Notes: generated from the letters alone by a model not told the origin. A stretch of DNA of 34,684 bases from Acholeplasmataceae bacterium (GCA_012837585.1 DUQW01000021.1:1-34684); one strand, 5' to 3'. Numbered from the stretch's first letter, positions 8,701 through 19,273 are shown. Made by a program: numbers and translations.

Positions 8701-8790
8701 ATTGTCTAAATACTATAAATTATGGGACTTAATTTAAAATATTTATAAATGCTTCATAAAAGCCTTTATTAAGGTTTAAGTTGTATTTCT

Positions 8791-9141
8791 TTATTTTTTA
8801 ATTAAAAAGTAAAAAATACGTTCTACTTTAGTTCTAGATCCAATGATAGTAGCTTTTAGCTTTACAGTTGTATCAGAATTAGGATAACTAATTATTTTCC
8901 CTAATTCTGATACAATATCTGGATGACTAGATTCCCAAGTAATAACGTATTCGTCTAGCGTTATAGGAAGAGAAATATCACTTTCTCCGGTATATGGAAT
9001 TTCAAGATTTTCTAATTTATCTTTTAGCGTTCGCTTTTCATTATTGTTTTTAACTAAAGGTATTGTAATTAAAGTTGCGACTATGCCAAAAATAAGTATG
9101 ATTAATGCAATTATCAAAATGCGTTTTTGTTTTTTTCGCAA
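8791..9141 (-). CDS. Small membrane-anchored protein with degenerate Ig-like (aBig_2-like) domain
   Basis: RKKQKRILIIALIILIFGIVATL TM helix then ITWESSHPDIVSELGKIISYPNSDTTVKLKATI. Likely TTG start at 9141 behind AAAGGTGG; the track start at 9249 looks over-extended. Confidence 0.65.
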   Translation of the reverse strand: MRKKQKRILIIALIILIFGIVATLITIPLVKNNNEKRTLKDKLENLEIPYTGESDISLPITLDEYVITWESSHPDIVSELGKIISYPNSDTTVKLKATIIGSRTKVERIFYFLIKK

Positions 9142-9273
9142 ATTCCACACCACCTTTATTATTGTAAGCTTGCGCCCGCATATATTTAAACATATTTGTA
9201 TATAACATTCAATAGGATTTACCAGTTTTTTATAATCTTTAAATATCATCTAAAATCGTTTTAAAATAATAAA

Positions 9274-9314
9274 AAAAAGCTTGATTTCTGCGTGGTGCAG
9301 AATCAAGCTTTTTC
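9274..9314 (-). terminator. Bidirectional-looking rho-independent terminator between yebC and the Ig-like protein gene
   Basis: AAAAAGCTTGATTTCTGC-GTGGT-GCAGAATCAAGCTTTTT stem with one bulge, A/T tracts on both sides. Confidence 0.75.
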
Positions 9315-9323
9315 TTTACATTT

Positions 9324-10037
9324 TTACTCTAAATTGTGTGAAATAGATTGAACGTCATCTAAGTCTTCTAACATCGCTGTTAACTTATCAAATACTTCTT
9401 GATCTTCATCATTAAGTTTTAAATAAGTAAACGGAATCCATGTTATTTCATCAATAATAAATTCAATATCTTCTTTGAATTTTTGAAGTGATGATTTAAC
9501 TTTCGCGTAATTATTAACATCAGTATAGATAGTTGCTTCATCGCCTTCAATTTCTAAATTTAAAATATCTAAATCATCTTCAACTGCAATAAGTAAAATA
9601 TCATCCTCAGTTAAATCTTTAACAACAAACACTGCTTGGTGAGAAAACATATGCAAGACAGAACCTGTTACACCTAACTTAGAATTTGTCTTGGTAAAGC
9701 AATTTCTAACTTCGCTGTAAGTTCTATTAACGTTATCTGTTAAACATTCAACAATAACCATTGAATTACCTGGACCAAAACCCTCATATCTAACTTGAGT
9801 ATAGTTTTCTTCTGATCCACCAGCCGCTTTTTCAATTGCGCGGTTGATAATATCATTTGGTACTTGATCTTTTTTAGCGCGTTCAATAACTCGTTTTAAT
9901 TCTTGGTTTAATTCTGGATCAGGTTGTCCGTTTTTAGCTGCAACATAAATTTCTTTTCCGTACTTAGAATAAACTTTAGTTTTAGCTGCGGCCGTTTTTT
10001 CTTTAGCGTATTTTCTTACTTCAAAAGCTCTTCCCAT
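9324..10037 (-). CDS. YebC/PmpR family protein
   Basis: 237 aa; MGRAFEVRK...AKTKVYSKYGKEIYVAAKNG, YEGFGPGNSMVIVECLTDN. Confidence 0.95.
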   Translation of the reverse strand: MGRAFEVRKYAKEKTAAAKTKVYSKYGKEIYVAAKNGQPDPELNQELKRVIERAKKDQVPNDIINRAIEKAAGGSEENYTQVRYEGFGPGNSMVIVECLTDNVNRTYSEVRNCFTKTNSKLGVTGSVLHMFSHQAVFVVKDLTEDDILLIAVEDDLDILNLEIEGDEATIYTDVNNYAKVKSSLQKFKEDIEFIIDEITWIPFTYLKLNDEDQEVFDKLTAMLEDLDDVQSISHNLE

Positions 10038-10579
10038 TATTTCTTCTTTTTCTCCCCGAATATTCTTTGATATCTTTCCATTGATTGCATAATGATTTCT
10101 TGAGCCGCTTTTGGTCCTTCAATATCTAAAATATAAGTTCTCTTTCCTTCAAGTGCTTTATACACTTCAAAGAAATGTCCCATTTCAGTTAGTAAGTGAC
10201 CTGGTAACTCACTAATATCACTGTATTGTGTAAGTGATGGATCGCCAAATGGAATTGCGATAATTTTTTCGTCAACTTCATCTGAGTCAATCATTTTTAA
10301 TACGCCAATTGGATATACTTCTACCATTGATAATGGTTCTAAGTCTTCTTGACATAAGACTAATACGTCTAGTGGGTCATTATCACCAGCATAAGTTCTA
10401 GGGATAAATCCATAGTTTGCTGGATAGTGAGTTGACGTATATAAGATTCTGTCAAGAATCAACATACCTGTCTCTTTATCAAGTTCATATTTTTTCTTAC
10501 TGCCCTTTTGAATTTCAATTACTGCTAGAAATCTTTGAGGCTTAATTCTTTCTTCCGCTACATCGTGCCATATATTCAT
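10037..10579 (-). CDS. ppa: Inorganic pyrophosphatase (class I)
   Basis: 180 aa; KYELDKETG, YPANYGFIPRTYAGDNDPLDVLV. Confidence 0.95.
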   Translation of the reverse strand: MNIWHDVAEERIKPQRFLAVIEIQKGSKKKYELDKETGMLILDRILYTSTHYPANYGFIPRTYAGDNDPLDVLVLCQEDLEPLSMVEVYPIGVLKMIDSDEVDEKIIAIPFGDPSLTQYSDISELPGHLLTEMGHFFEVYKALEGKRTYILDIEGPKAAQEIIMQSMERYQRIFGEKKKK

Positions 10580-10648
10580 AATATCGCTCCAATCTCTTTA
10601 TTATACTAATTAATAATATCAAAATATTAATTATAAGTCAAAAATATC

Positions 10649-11500
10649 TTATTTAATTTGAAACTTTTTTGAAAACACTTCATAAACATTTTCAAGAAGC
10701 GCTGAAATCGTCATTGGCCCAACTCCACCAGGAACTGGTGTGATGTAGCTTGCGACTTCTTTAACATTTTCATAATCAACATCACCGTAAATCTTATTTC
10801 CTTCACGGTTAATACCAACATCAATTATAATTACTCCTTCTTTGACCATGTCTTTTTTGATTAAATGTTTTTGCCCAGTTGCGACAACAATCAAATCAGC
10901 ATTTTTAGTGTGTTCTACTAAGTTTTTAGTGTATCTGTGACATGTAGTAACGGTAGCGTTACGGTTAAGTAGTAATTTAGCCATTGGCATTCCAACAATT
11001 AAACTACGACCGATAACGGTAGCGTTAATTCCTTCAAGTTCAATTTTATAATGATCAATTAAGTTAATTATCCCTTTTGGAGTTGCTGATAAAATTGAAT
11101 CTCTATTTTGGAATAACTTTCCTTGGTTTAAAACGCTAAATCCATCAACGTCTTTATTTGGATCAACTAAGTCTAACATATCGCCTTCTTTTATATGTTT
11201 AGGTAATGGTAATTGAATTAAAATACCGTCTACATTATCATCATCATTTAATTTTTTTATTAGATCAGCTAATTCTTTTGATGATGTAGATTCAGGAAGT
11301 TTAATATCAGTAGAATTAATTCCTACTTCTTTAGCTTGTCTTACTTTTGAATTAACATAGATGTGACTAGCTGGATCATCTCCAACTAAAATAACTGCCA
11401 AAGAAGGAGCTCTTCCTACTTTCTTAATTGAAGCATCTATTTTCTGTTTTAATTCTTCATTGCGTAATTTGGATACTTCTTTCCCATTCATAATTACCAT
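10649..11500 (-). CDS. folD: Bifunctional methylenetetrahydrofolate dehydrogenase/cyclohydrolase
   Basis: 283 aa; LAVILVGDDPASHIYVNSK, DGILIQLPLP, VGMPMAKLL, TPVPGGVGPMT. Confidence 0.97.
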   Translation of the reverse strand: MVIMNGKEVSKLRNEELKQKIDASIKKVGRAPSLAVILVGDDPASHIYVNSKVRQAKEVGINSTDIKLPESTSSKELADLIKKLNDDDNVDGILIQLPLPKHIKEGDMLDLVDPNKDVDGFSVLNQGKLFQNRDSILSATPKGIINLIDHYKIELEGINATVIGRSLIVGMPMAKLLLNRNATVTTCHRYTKNLVEHTKNADLIVVATGQKHLIKKDMVKEGVIIIDVGINREGNKIYGDVDYENVKEVASYITPVPGGVGPMTISALLENVYEVFSKKFQIK

Positions 11501-11518
11501 AATATCTCTCCTTTTATT

Positions 11519-12790
11519 TTAAAAAAAATCTTTAACTTGGATTGTTTGTTCTCTAGCTGGTCCAACTGAGAAAATACCAATTTCTACTCCTACTAATTCT
11601 GCGATTTTTTCTAAATATTTTTGTGCATTAACTGGAAGTTCAGAAAATGATTTAACATGTGAAATATCTTCTTTCCATCCAGGTAATGTAATAAAGTTTG
11701 GTGTTACTTTTTCATATTCCTTAATATCAGCAGGAACATAGTCAATAACCTTACCATTTAAGTTGTAAGATGTACAAATCTTTAATTCATCTAATCCAGA
11801 TAAAATGTCTAATACTGTTACTGCTAGGTAAGATAGTCCGCTTACTCTTTTAGCATGTCTTAAAATTACAGTATCTAACCATCCACATCTACGATATGTA
11901 CCAGTTCTTGGTTCATATTCAACTTTTGTTTTATGGAAGTGCGCTTGAATTTTATCGTCTGAAATTAAAGTTGGCATTGGGCCCGCACCTTCTCTTGTTG
12001 CGTATGCTTTAACAACCCCAACTGCTCCTTCTAATAACCAAGGTGCAATCCCAGCATAAAGCGGTACTGCAGCTGCAGTTGGTGATGAAGATGTAACAAA
12101 TGGATATGTTCCATTTTCAATACATAACATTACACCTTGAGCACCTTCAAATAATACTTTTTTGCCAGCTGCGATTTGTTCGTTTAAGTATACTGATGTA
12201 TCAATTACCATTGGTCTTAAGCGGTTAGCGTATTCTTTATATTCTTCATAAATTTTATCAGCGTCAAAATGAGGAATTCCTAATTTATCAGCTTCTAAGT
12301 TTTTAAGTTCAATAATTGTTTCTAATTGTTTTTTAAAGTTAGGGCCAACAAATTGATCCATTCTTAAACCAATACGATTAGCTTTATCACTATAAGTTGG
12401 TCCAATTCCATGTCCAGTAGTATTTAACCTATTTTTTCCTTTTCTTCTTTCGTTAGCTGCTTCAATTGCTAAATGATAAGGCATAACTACGTGAGCACGG
12501 TTAGAAATAAATAATTTAATATCTTTTTTCCCTAAGTCATCTATTTCTTCTAAAATTCCTTTTGGATCAATAACCATTCCATTAGTTAAAAGGTTAGTTG
12601 TTCCTTTATTAACAACTCCTGATGGAAGTAATTGAAATAGGTGATGTTTACCATCAACTATTACTGTGTGTCCAGCATTATTGCCGCCTTGAAATCTTGC
12701 TACTACGTCAGCTTTTGAAGCTAAAAAGTCTGTAATTTTACCTTTTCCTTCATCTCCCCAAGCTGTACCAATTACTACTATAGTTTTCAT
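11519..12790 (-). CDS. purA: Adenylosuccinate synthetase
   Basis: 423 aa; IGTAWGDEGKGKITDFL, GRTGTYRRCGWLD-type C-terminal motif. Confidence 0.97.
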   Translation of the reverse strand: MKTIVVIGTAWGDEGKGKITDFLASKADVVARFQGGNNAGHTVIVDGKHHLFQLLPSGVVNKGTTNLLTNGMVIDPKGILEEIDDLGKKDIKLFISNRAHVVMPYHLAIEAANERRKGKNRLNTTGHGIGPTYSDKANRIGLRMDQFVGPNFKKQLETIIELKNLEADKLGIPHFDADKIYEEYKEYANRLRPMVIDTSVYLNEQIAAGKKVLFEGAQGVMLCIENGTYPFVTSSSPTAAAVPLYAGIAPWLLEGAVGVVKAYATREGAGPMPTLISDDKIQAHFHKTKVEYEPRTGTYRRCGWLDTVILRHAKRVSGLSYLAVTVLDILSGLDELKICTSYNLNGKVIDYVPADIKEYEKVTPNFITLPGWKEDISHVKSFSELPVNAQKYLEKIAELVGVEIGIFSVGPAREQTIQVKDFF

Positions 12791-14211
12791 ACGTTACCCA
12801 CTCTTTTAATAATTTCTCTTGCGACCCAAACTCCGTTGGCGCCAGCTTGTGCAAGTCCTCTAGTAATACCTGCACCATCTCCCCCAATAAATAAATTTTC
12901 AATTTTAGTTTCAAAATATTTATTTACTTCAATTCTTGCAGAATAAAATTTAGTTTCAACTCCGTATAATAGTGTATGATCACTAGCGATACCTGGAGTA
13001 ACGTGGTTTAATGCTTCAATCATCTCAACAACTGATTTCATCGTATTATAAGGTAATACTAATCCTAAATCACCAGGTACAGCTTCCTTTAAACTTGGAA
13101 CTACAAAGTTATGTTTTAAATCATTTTCAGTAGTCGCTCTACCTCTTAAGAAGTCACCATATCTTTGAATAATTACTGTTCCACCAGTTAATTGGTTAGC
13201 GATACCACCAATTGCGTGTCCGTATTTATGTGGGTTAGAAAATGGCTCCTCAAATTGATGTGAGACTAATAAAGCAAAGTTAGTATTAGTTGATCCTAAC
13301 TCCGGACTATTATAGGCATGTCCATTAGCAAGTACCGTTCCACCATGATTTTCAACTACAACGTGACCACTAGGGTTTGAACAAAATGTTCTAACGCTAG
13401 TGCCGACAGTGGTGTTGAAAACAAACTTACCTTCATATAGATTTTCATTTATTTCTTCCATAATTAAGTCGTTAGTTTCAACTCTTACACCAATATCAAT
13501 TTGGTTATTAGTAATTTTTAGTTTATGAGCTTTAGCAATTTGGTGTAACCAACTTGCTCCTTCTCTTCCGGCTGCAACAAATACATATTTTGAATTTAAT
13601 TTTGTTCCATCTTTTAAAACGACTCCGGTTACTTTTTTATTTTCAACTAAAACTTCTTTAACTTCAGTTCTAAATCTCATTTCGATTTTGCCTTTTAGCT
13701 CATCGTAAATTGATTTCATAATTTCTAAATTTTGTTCAGTTCCTAAATGTCTAACTTGAGCACGTAATAGTTTTAGTCCTGTTGCTAAACCTTTACGTTC
13801 GATTTCTTTAATTTTAGGTGTTGTAGGGTCTGTAATTACCGTAGTAGCACCATGTTTTAAGTTAATGTCATCAACATATTTAATTAATTTTAAAACTGTG
13901 TCTTTACTTAAATAATCAGTCATCCAGCCACCAAATTCAGAGGTAATATTAAATTTTCCATCTGAATATGCTCCAGATCCACCAAAGCCGGTTGTAATTG
14001 AACAAGCTGGATAGCATCCTACATATCCTTCGCGATTAACTGGACATTTTTCCAGTTGACCTAAAAGAATTGGACATTTCCTATTATAGATGTCTAACCC
14101 CTTATCAATTAATAATACTTTTAGATGTGGCGCCTTTAACATAAACTCATAAGCATTATAAATTCCTGCCGGTCCCGCTCCAACTATAATTACATCATAC
14201 ACATTCTTCAC
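12787..14211 (-). CDS. FAD-dependent oxidoreductase/dehydrogenase (COG2509-like)
   Basis: 474 aa; IIVGAGPAGIYNAYEF dinucleotide-binding motif, FGGSGAYSDGKFNI, GGDGAGITRGLAQAGANG; 4-nt overlap with purA. Confidence 0.85.
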   Translation of the reverse strand: MKNVYDVIIVGAGPAGIYNAYEFMLKAPHLKVLLIDKGLDIYNRKCPILLGQLEKCPVNREGYVGCYPACSITTGFGGSGAYSDGKFNITSEFGGWMTDYLSKDTVLKLIKYVDDINLKHGATTVITDPTTPKIKEIERKGLATGLKLLRAQVRHLGTEQNLEIMKSIYDELKGKIEMRFRTEVKEVLVENKKVTGVVLKDGTKLNSKYVFVAAGREGASWLHQIAKAHKLKITNNQIDIGVRVETNDLIMEEINENLYEGKFVFNTTVGTSVRTFCSNPSGHVVVENHGGTVLANGHAYNSPELGSTNTNFALLVSHQFEEPFSNPHKYGHAIGGIANQLTGGTVIIQRYGDFLRGRATTENDLKHNFVVPSLKEAVPGDLGLVLPYNTMKSVVEMIEALNHVTPGIASDHTLLYGVETKFYSARIEVNKYFETKIENLFIGGDGAGITRGLAQAGANGVWVAREIIKRVGNV

Positions 14212-14254
14212 CCTATTCCTACCTTATAATTATACATTAATATTAGATACATTT

Positions 14255-17200
14255 CTATTCTAAATAATTACTTAAAAAAACATTTACGATAAATAACCAA
14301 TGTTTCTTTTCTTTTGAGATATCAAACTTAATTCCCACCTTTTCCTTTAGGTAACTAAGTGATACTGGAGTTTGAAAGTGAGAAGCTAACTTAAATAACT
14401 TATTCCCGTCAACTTCCTTACTTTTTTCTCTAGAGATTGTAATCTCTACTTTATTTTGAGTAACATCAGTTTTTTCAATTCCAAACTTGTAGGCTTGTTT
14501 TTTATATAATTTTTCATACATATATAAAATTAGTTCTTGATCGATTTCACCAAATCTATCAACAAGTTCTAATTTTAAATTTTCTACATCTTGAAAATTA
14601 TTAATTTTTGAAACTGATTTATGAATTTCAATTCTGACTAAATCATTATCAATATACTCAGGAGCAACGTGTTGTGAAACATATACTTCGTTATTAGTAA
14701 CTATTTCTCGTTCTTTTCCGGTAATTACCTCTTTTAATAACTCACTATACATTTCAATACCAACTGAATCAATAAATCCTGATTGTTCACTACCTAATAA
14801 ATCTCCTGCGCCTCTAATTGTTAAATCTTCAACTGCAACTTTAAATCCAGAACCTAATTCAGTGTATCTTTCGATGGCACTTAATCTTTTTTTAGTTGCT
14901 TCAGTAAGTATTTTATTCTTATCATACATTAAATATGCATAAGCGATCTTATCTGACCGGCCAACTCTTCCTCTTACTTGATAAAGTTGGGCTAATCCTA
15001 ATTGATCCGCATCATGAATAATAATCGTATTAGTATTAGGAATATCAATTCCTGTTTCAATAATTGTTGTTGCGACTAGCACATTATATTCATGACTAAT
15101 AAAATCAGTTAATACTTCCTCAATCTCATTACGGTTCATTTTCCCATGAGCAAAAGTGATTTTAGCTTCTGGTACTAATTTAGATAACTTTTCAACAACT
15201 CTCGGAATTGATTGAACTCTGTTGTGTAAATAAAAAACTTGACCACCACGAGCAATTTCTCTTTCAATTGCTTCTTTAATTATTGTATCGTTACGTTCCA
15301 TTACATAAGTTTGAATTGGATACCTGTTTCGTGGTGGAGTATCTATCATTGACATATCCTTAAGTCCTGATAGCGACATTTGAAGAGTCCTTGGAATTGG
15401 TGTTGCGGTTAAGGTAAGAGTATCAACGTTTACCTTTAACTCTTTAATTCTTTCTTTATGTTCAACACCAAATCGTTGTTCCTCATCAATAATAAATAAA
15501 CCTAAATCTTTAAAACCTATATCATTAGAAAGTAATCTATGTGTCCCAATAACAACATCAATTAATCCTCTTTTAAGTCTATCGATAATTTCTTTTTGTT
15601 CCTTTTGAGTTTGAAAACGACTTAATAAAGCGATATTTGCGCCGTACTTATCAAATCGTTCAGTAAACGTATAATAGTGTTGTCTTGCTAAAATTGTAGT
15701 AGGTACTAAGTAAGCTACTTGCTTACCATCAAGTACCGCTTTAAAAGCTGCCCTTAAGGCAACTTCAGTTTTACCAAATCCAACATCACCAATAACCAGT
15801 CTATCCATCAATTTAGGACTAGACATATCATATAGCGTTTCTTCAATTGCTTTTTGTTGGTCTTTTGTTTCTTCATAAACGAAGTCTTGAGCAAACTCAG
15901 TTTCAGCTTGTTTATGAACTCCAAATTCATAAGCATCAGAAACTTCTCTTTGTGCATATAAATTTAAAAGTTTATCTGATAAGTCTTTAATACGTTTTTT
16001 AACTCTTGCTTTAGTATTACTCCAAGTCTTACCACCTAAGCGTGATAATTTGGGCTCAGTTCCTTCCTTAGCACCGTATTTTAAGATCATATCAATTTGA
16101 TCAACTGGAATATACATACTTTCATTATTGGCGTATTCCAACTGAAGATAGTCTCTTTTAACTCCGGTAATATCCATTGTAACTAATCCTAAATATTTAG
16201 CGATTCCGTGTTCATAATGAACTACGAAATCTCCTGGTGAAAGTTCACTAACATGTCTAATCTTACTTGATTCATTTAAAACGCTACGATATCTAATTTT
16301 AGGTTTAATTTTATTTGATATTAAATGACTATCAGAAATAATTAATATTTTATTATTATTATCAATAAAATTATAAAAATGTTCCTCGTTAATAACATTA
16401 ATTTCATTTTGAACTATTTTATTTTCATTAAAGAAAAAGCGTTTTTCATTTAAATAGATTTTAAATTTATTAAAAAAGTCTTTATTCTTAATAGTAACTA
16501 TGGTTGTGTAATTATTAAAATATTCTTTATTATCTAAATAAAATAGTTCAAAATTATTTGAATAATAATTAATATCTTTAATATTTAATGATTCATATTT
16601 GTTATACTCGTCAATTCCATAATTGTTAATTTCGATATACTTACCTTTTACTGATTCTTCTAATGATAAATAAAATGGTATTTCTAAATAAGCTTTAGAG
16701 TTCCCTAGGCTCATAGAAAAAGATTTAATATCATCTGCGATATTTTTTTCATCAATTACCATTAAATGTTTGTCAATTAAATATATTTCTTTATCTTTAG
16801 AGAAGTCTAAAATATTGGTAGGTTTATTATTAAAAAATGAGGTATATATCGAAAGTGTTGAAAAATTTCTTCTATTATAAATATTTTCTAAATCAGTAAA
16901 TAGTTTTTCTTTTTCTCTTTCATTGAGAGTATAATCTTCAAAATATTTATTAATTTTAGATATAGCCGCATCTTTAATTTCCTCTGTAAAGAAAATCTCA
17001 TTAAGCGGCATAATATCAATTTGACTTACTGTATCAAAAGATCGTTGATCATCAACATCAAACATTTTGATAACTTCAATTTCATCACCAAAGAAATCTA
17101 AACGATACGGAAATTGATTTTCTTTAGTGAAAATATCAACGATATTTCCTCTAACACTAAACTCTCCCGGCCTTTCAACAATATAATTTCTTTCATAACC

Positions 17201-17659
17201 ATTAGCTTGAAGAATATTGGTTAATCTTTCGATAGATATTACATCATTAGTTTTTAATGTTTTAACCGATCTTTTATAATCATCAACTGATAATGTTCTA
17301 CGTTTTAACCCGATATGAGTCGTTACTACAATGTATGTTTTATCAGTTAATAAAGCCCTTATTGTATATAATCTTTCATTTAAAAAATCAGAAGAACCTA
17401 ATGCCATTAAAGTAGTTAATGTTGGATCACTTGGATAAAATAATACATTTTCTTCTCCAGCAATAGTTGATAAGTTATCATAATACTTTTGAGCTTCAAA
17501 TAAATTTGGTAATACGACAAAAACAGTTTTATTTTTTAAAACAAAACTGTTCTTGATTGTTAGCATATTAAAGTATATGTTAGAGTGCTTAAATTTTAAA
17601 CCAGGCTTTATTTTTTCAAATAAACTTTGGTATTTATTAAGTAAATAAGTTTCGATAAT
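14255..17659 (-). CDS. mfd: Transcription-repair coupling factor Mfd (proposed ATT start; track ATG is at 17566)
   Basis: VIGDVGFGKTEVALRAAFKAV, DEEQRFGVEHKERIK, RGRVGRS; in-frame homologous-looking N-terminus IIETYLLNKYQSLFEKIKPGLKFKHSNIYFN lies upstream of the track ATG, with RBS AGAAGG at 17671-17666. Confidence 0.9.
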   Translation of the reverse strand: MIETYLLNKYQSLFEKIKPGLKFKHSNIYFNMLTIKNSFVLKNKTVFVVLPNLFEAQKYYDNLSTIAGEENVLFYPSDPTLTTLMALGSSDFLNERLYTIRALLTDKTYIVVTTHIGLKRRTLSVDDYKRSVKTLKTNDVISIERLTNILQANGYERNYIVERPGEFSVRGNIVDIFTKENQFPYRLDFFGDEIEVIKMFDVDDQRSFDTVSQIDIMPLNEIFFTEEIKDAAISKINKYFEDYTLNEREKEKLFTDLENIYNRRNFSTLSIYTSFFNNKPTNILDFSKDKEIYLIDKHLMVIDEKNIADDIKSFSMSLGNSKAYLEIPFYLSLEESVKGKYIEINNYGIDEYNKYESLNIKDINYYSNNFELFYLDNKEYFNNYTTIVTIKNKDFFNKFKIYLNEKRFFFNENKIVQNEINVINEEHFYNFIDNNNKILIISDSHLISNKIKPKIRYRSVLNESSKIRHVSELSPGDFVVHYEHGIAKYLGLVTMDITGVKRDYLQLEYANNESMYIPVDQIDMILKYGAKEGTEPKLSRLGGKTWSNTKARVKKRIKDLSDKLLNLYAQREVSDAYEFGVHKQAETEFAQDFVYEETKDQQKAIEETLYDMSSPKLMDRLVIGDVGFGKTEVALRAAFKAVLDGKQVAYLVPTTILARQHYYTFTERFDKYGANIALLSRFQTQKEQKEIIDRLKRGLIDVVIGTHRLLSNDIGFKDLGLFIIDEEQRFGVEHKERIKELKVNVDTLTLTATPIPRTLQMSLSGLKDMSMIDTPPRNRYPIQTYVMERNDTIIKEAIEREIARGGQVFYLHNRVQSIPRVVEKLSKLVPEAKITFAHGKMNRNEIEEVLTDFISHEYNVLVATTIIETGIDIPNTNTIIIHDADQLGLAQLYQVRGRVGRSDKIAYAYLMYDKNKILTEATKKRLSAIERYTELGSGFKVAVEDLTIRGAGDLLGSEQSGFIDSVGIEMYSELLKEVITGKEREIVTNNEVYVSQHVAPEYIDNDLVRIEIHKSVSKINNFQDVENLKLELVDRFGEIDQELILYMYEKLYKKQAYKFGIEKTDVTQNKVEITISREKSKEVDGNKLFKLASHFQTPVSLSYLKEKVGIKFDISKEKKHWLFIVNVFLSNYLE

Positions 17660-17671
17660 AATATACCTTCT

Positions 17672-18244
17672 TTACTTATTTTGAGTATTGTACTGAGTCA
17701 TAATATCTAAATATGGTTTATTTTCAATGAAATATTTTAACGCATCTACCGTATCTAAAATTGATTCTTTAATTAACTTTTCTTCAGACTTAGAAAAGTT
17801 ACCTAAAACATAATGATCTACTTCCGGTAAATTTGATTGTCCAATTCCAATTCTGATTCTTTTATATTTAGCATTAGATAGATGTTTATCAATATTTTTA
17901 AGTCCATTATGACCACCATCACTACCAAATTCTCTTAATCTAATTCTGCCAACATCTAATGCTAAATCATCAACTACAACAATCATGTCATCTATATCTA
18001 CTTTGTAGTAGTTAACTATTTTTAAGACGGCTTCACCGGATAAATTCATATAGGTAAGTGGTTTAGCAATAATAACTTTTTCATCACCAATTAAAGCTTC
18101 AACTATTTCAGCTTTAAAATTAATATTATATTTAAACTTTAGATTTAATTGATTAGCTAATTCGTCAACTACCATAAAACCTAAATTATGTCTCGTATTT
18201 TTATATTTTTCTCCTGGATTTCCTAATCCAACAATTAACTTCAT
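17672..18244 (-). CDS. pth: Peptidyl-tRNA hydrolase
   Basis: 190 aa; [40 protein letters not shown]. Confidence 0.97.
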   Translation of the reverse strand: MKLIVGLGNPGEKYKNTRHNLGFMVVDELANQLNLKFKYNINFKAEIVEALIGDEKVIIAKPLTYMNLSGEAVLKIVNYYKVDIDDMIVVVDDLALDVGRIRLREFGSDGGHNGLKNIDKHLSNAKYKRIRIGIGQSNLPEVDHYVLGNFSKSEEKLIKESILDTVDALKYFIENKPYLDIMTQYNTQNK

Positions 18245-19212
18245 TAATCCTCTTCCATTCGGTTAAATATTTGTGAGATAGCTTCATCTTTCATTAAATG
18301 AATGATGGTTTCCCCTAATAATGGTCCAACTGATAGTTGGGTAATCTTTGGATTTCTTTTTTCTTCTGGAAGTTCAATTGTATTAGTTACAACAACTTCT
18401 TTAATACATGAATTATCAATTCTTTCAATCGCCGGATGTGAAAGAATAGGATGGGTTGCTGCTGCATACACTTCTAGCGCTCCCGCTTTTAATAGTGCAG
18501 TTGATGCCGCAATTAATGTTCCTGCAGTATCAATGATATCATCAACGATAATCGCAGTTTTCCCTCTAACTTCCCCAATAATATTAACTACTTCAGCAAC
18601 ATTTGGTTCTGGTCTTCGCTTATCAATAATTGCAAGAGGAACACCACCTAATAAACGTGAAAATTTTCTTGCTCTAGTTGCCCCTCCATGGTCTGGTGAT
18701 ACAATAACAAGATCTTTAATTCTCTTTTTCTTAAAATAACTAGCAAGCAGCGGTGCTGCTGGGAAGTTATCAATTGGAATGTCAAAGAACCCTTGAATCT
18801 GTCCAGCGTGTAAATCCATACAAATTACACGTGTTGCTCCAGCTGTTTGTAGCATATCAGCAATTAATTTAGCGGTAATTGGTTCTCTAGATTTAGATTT
18901 TCTATCTTGTCTTGAGTAACCATAATACGGCATAATTACGTTTATTGATGCTGCAGATGCTCTTTTTAACGCATCAATCATAATAAATAATTCCATGTAA
19001 TGTTCATTAACTGGTGAAGATGTTGCTTGAACAATAAAAACGTGACAACCTCTAACACTTTCCTCAATTGAAACTGTCATTTCTTCATCAGCAAACTTTA
19101 CTACATTTGCATTTGATAGTGGTATGTTAGTACATTTAGCAATTTCTTCAGCTAGTGGTCTATTTCCACTTAACGCAAACAATTTAACTTTTTTTCCATC
19201 GATTTCTACCAT
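18244..19212 (-). CDS. prs: Ribose-phosphate pyrophosphokinase
   Basis: Likely ATG 19212 ([26 protein letters not shown]) behind [40 protein letters not shown]. Confidence 0.96.
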   Translation of the reverse strand: MVEIDGKKVKLFALSGNRPLAEEIAKCTNIPLSNANVVKFADEEMTVSIEESVRGCHVFIVQATSSPVNEHYMELFIMIDALKRASAASINVIMPYYGYSRQDRKSKSREPITAKLIADMLQTAGATRVICMDLHAGQIQGFFDIPIDNFPAAPLLASYFKKKRIKDLVIVSPDHGGATRARKFSRLLGGVPLAIIDKRRPEPNVAEVVNIIGEVRGKTAIIVDDIIDTAGTLIAASTALLKAGALEVYAAATHPILSHPAIERIDNSCIKEVVVTNTIELPEEKRNPKITQLSVGPLLGETIIHLMKDEAISQIFNRMEED

Positions 19213-19227
19213 TTTAATACGCCCCCT

Positions 19228-19255
19228 ATTATAGTATACACTTTCCAAGTGTAAA
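19228..19255 (-). promoter_or_regulatory. Putative sigma-A promoter of prs-pth-mfd (-35 TTTACA, 16 bp, -10 TATAAT)
   Basis: Reverse complement TTTACA (19255-19250), 16-nt spacer, TATAAT (19233-19228). Confidence 0.7.
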
Positions 19256-19273
19256 AAGTAAGAAATAAGTGAA

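Noticed and set aside
10607-10633. TAATTAATA/TATTAATTA inverted repeat between folD and ppa
   Set aside because: Pure A/T, 9-nt loop, no T-tract in the right place; likely chance in AT-rich intergenic DNA.
18302-18739. Plus-strand 145-aa ORF
   Set aside because: Antisense to prs; composition follows the complement of a conserved gene.
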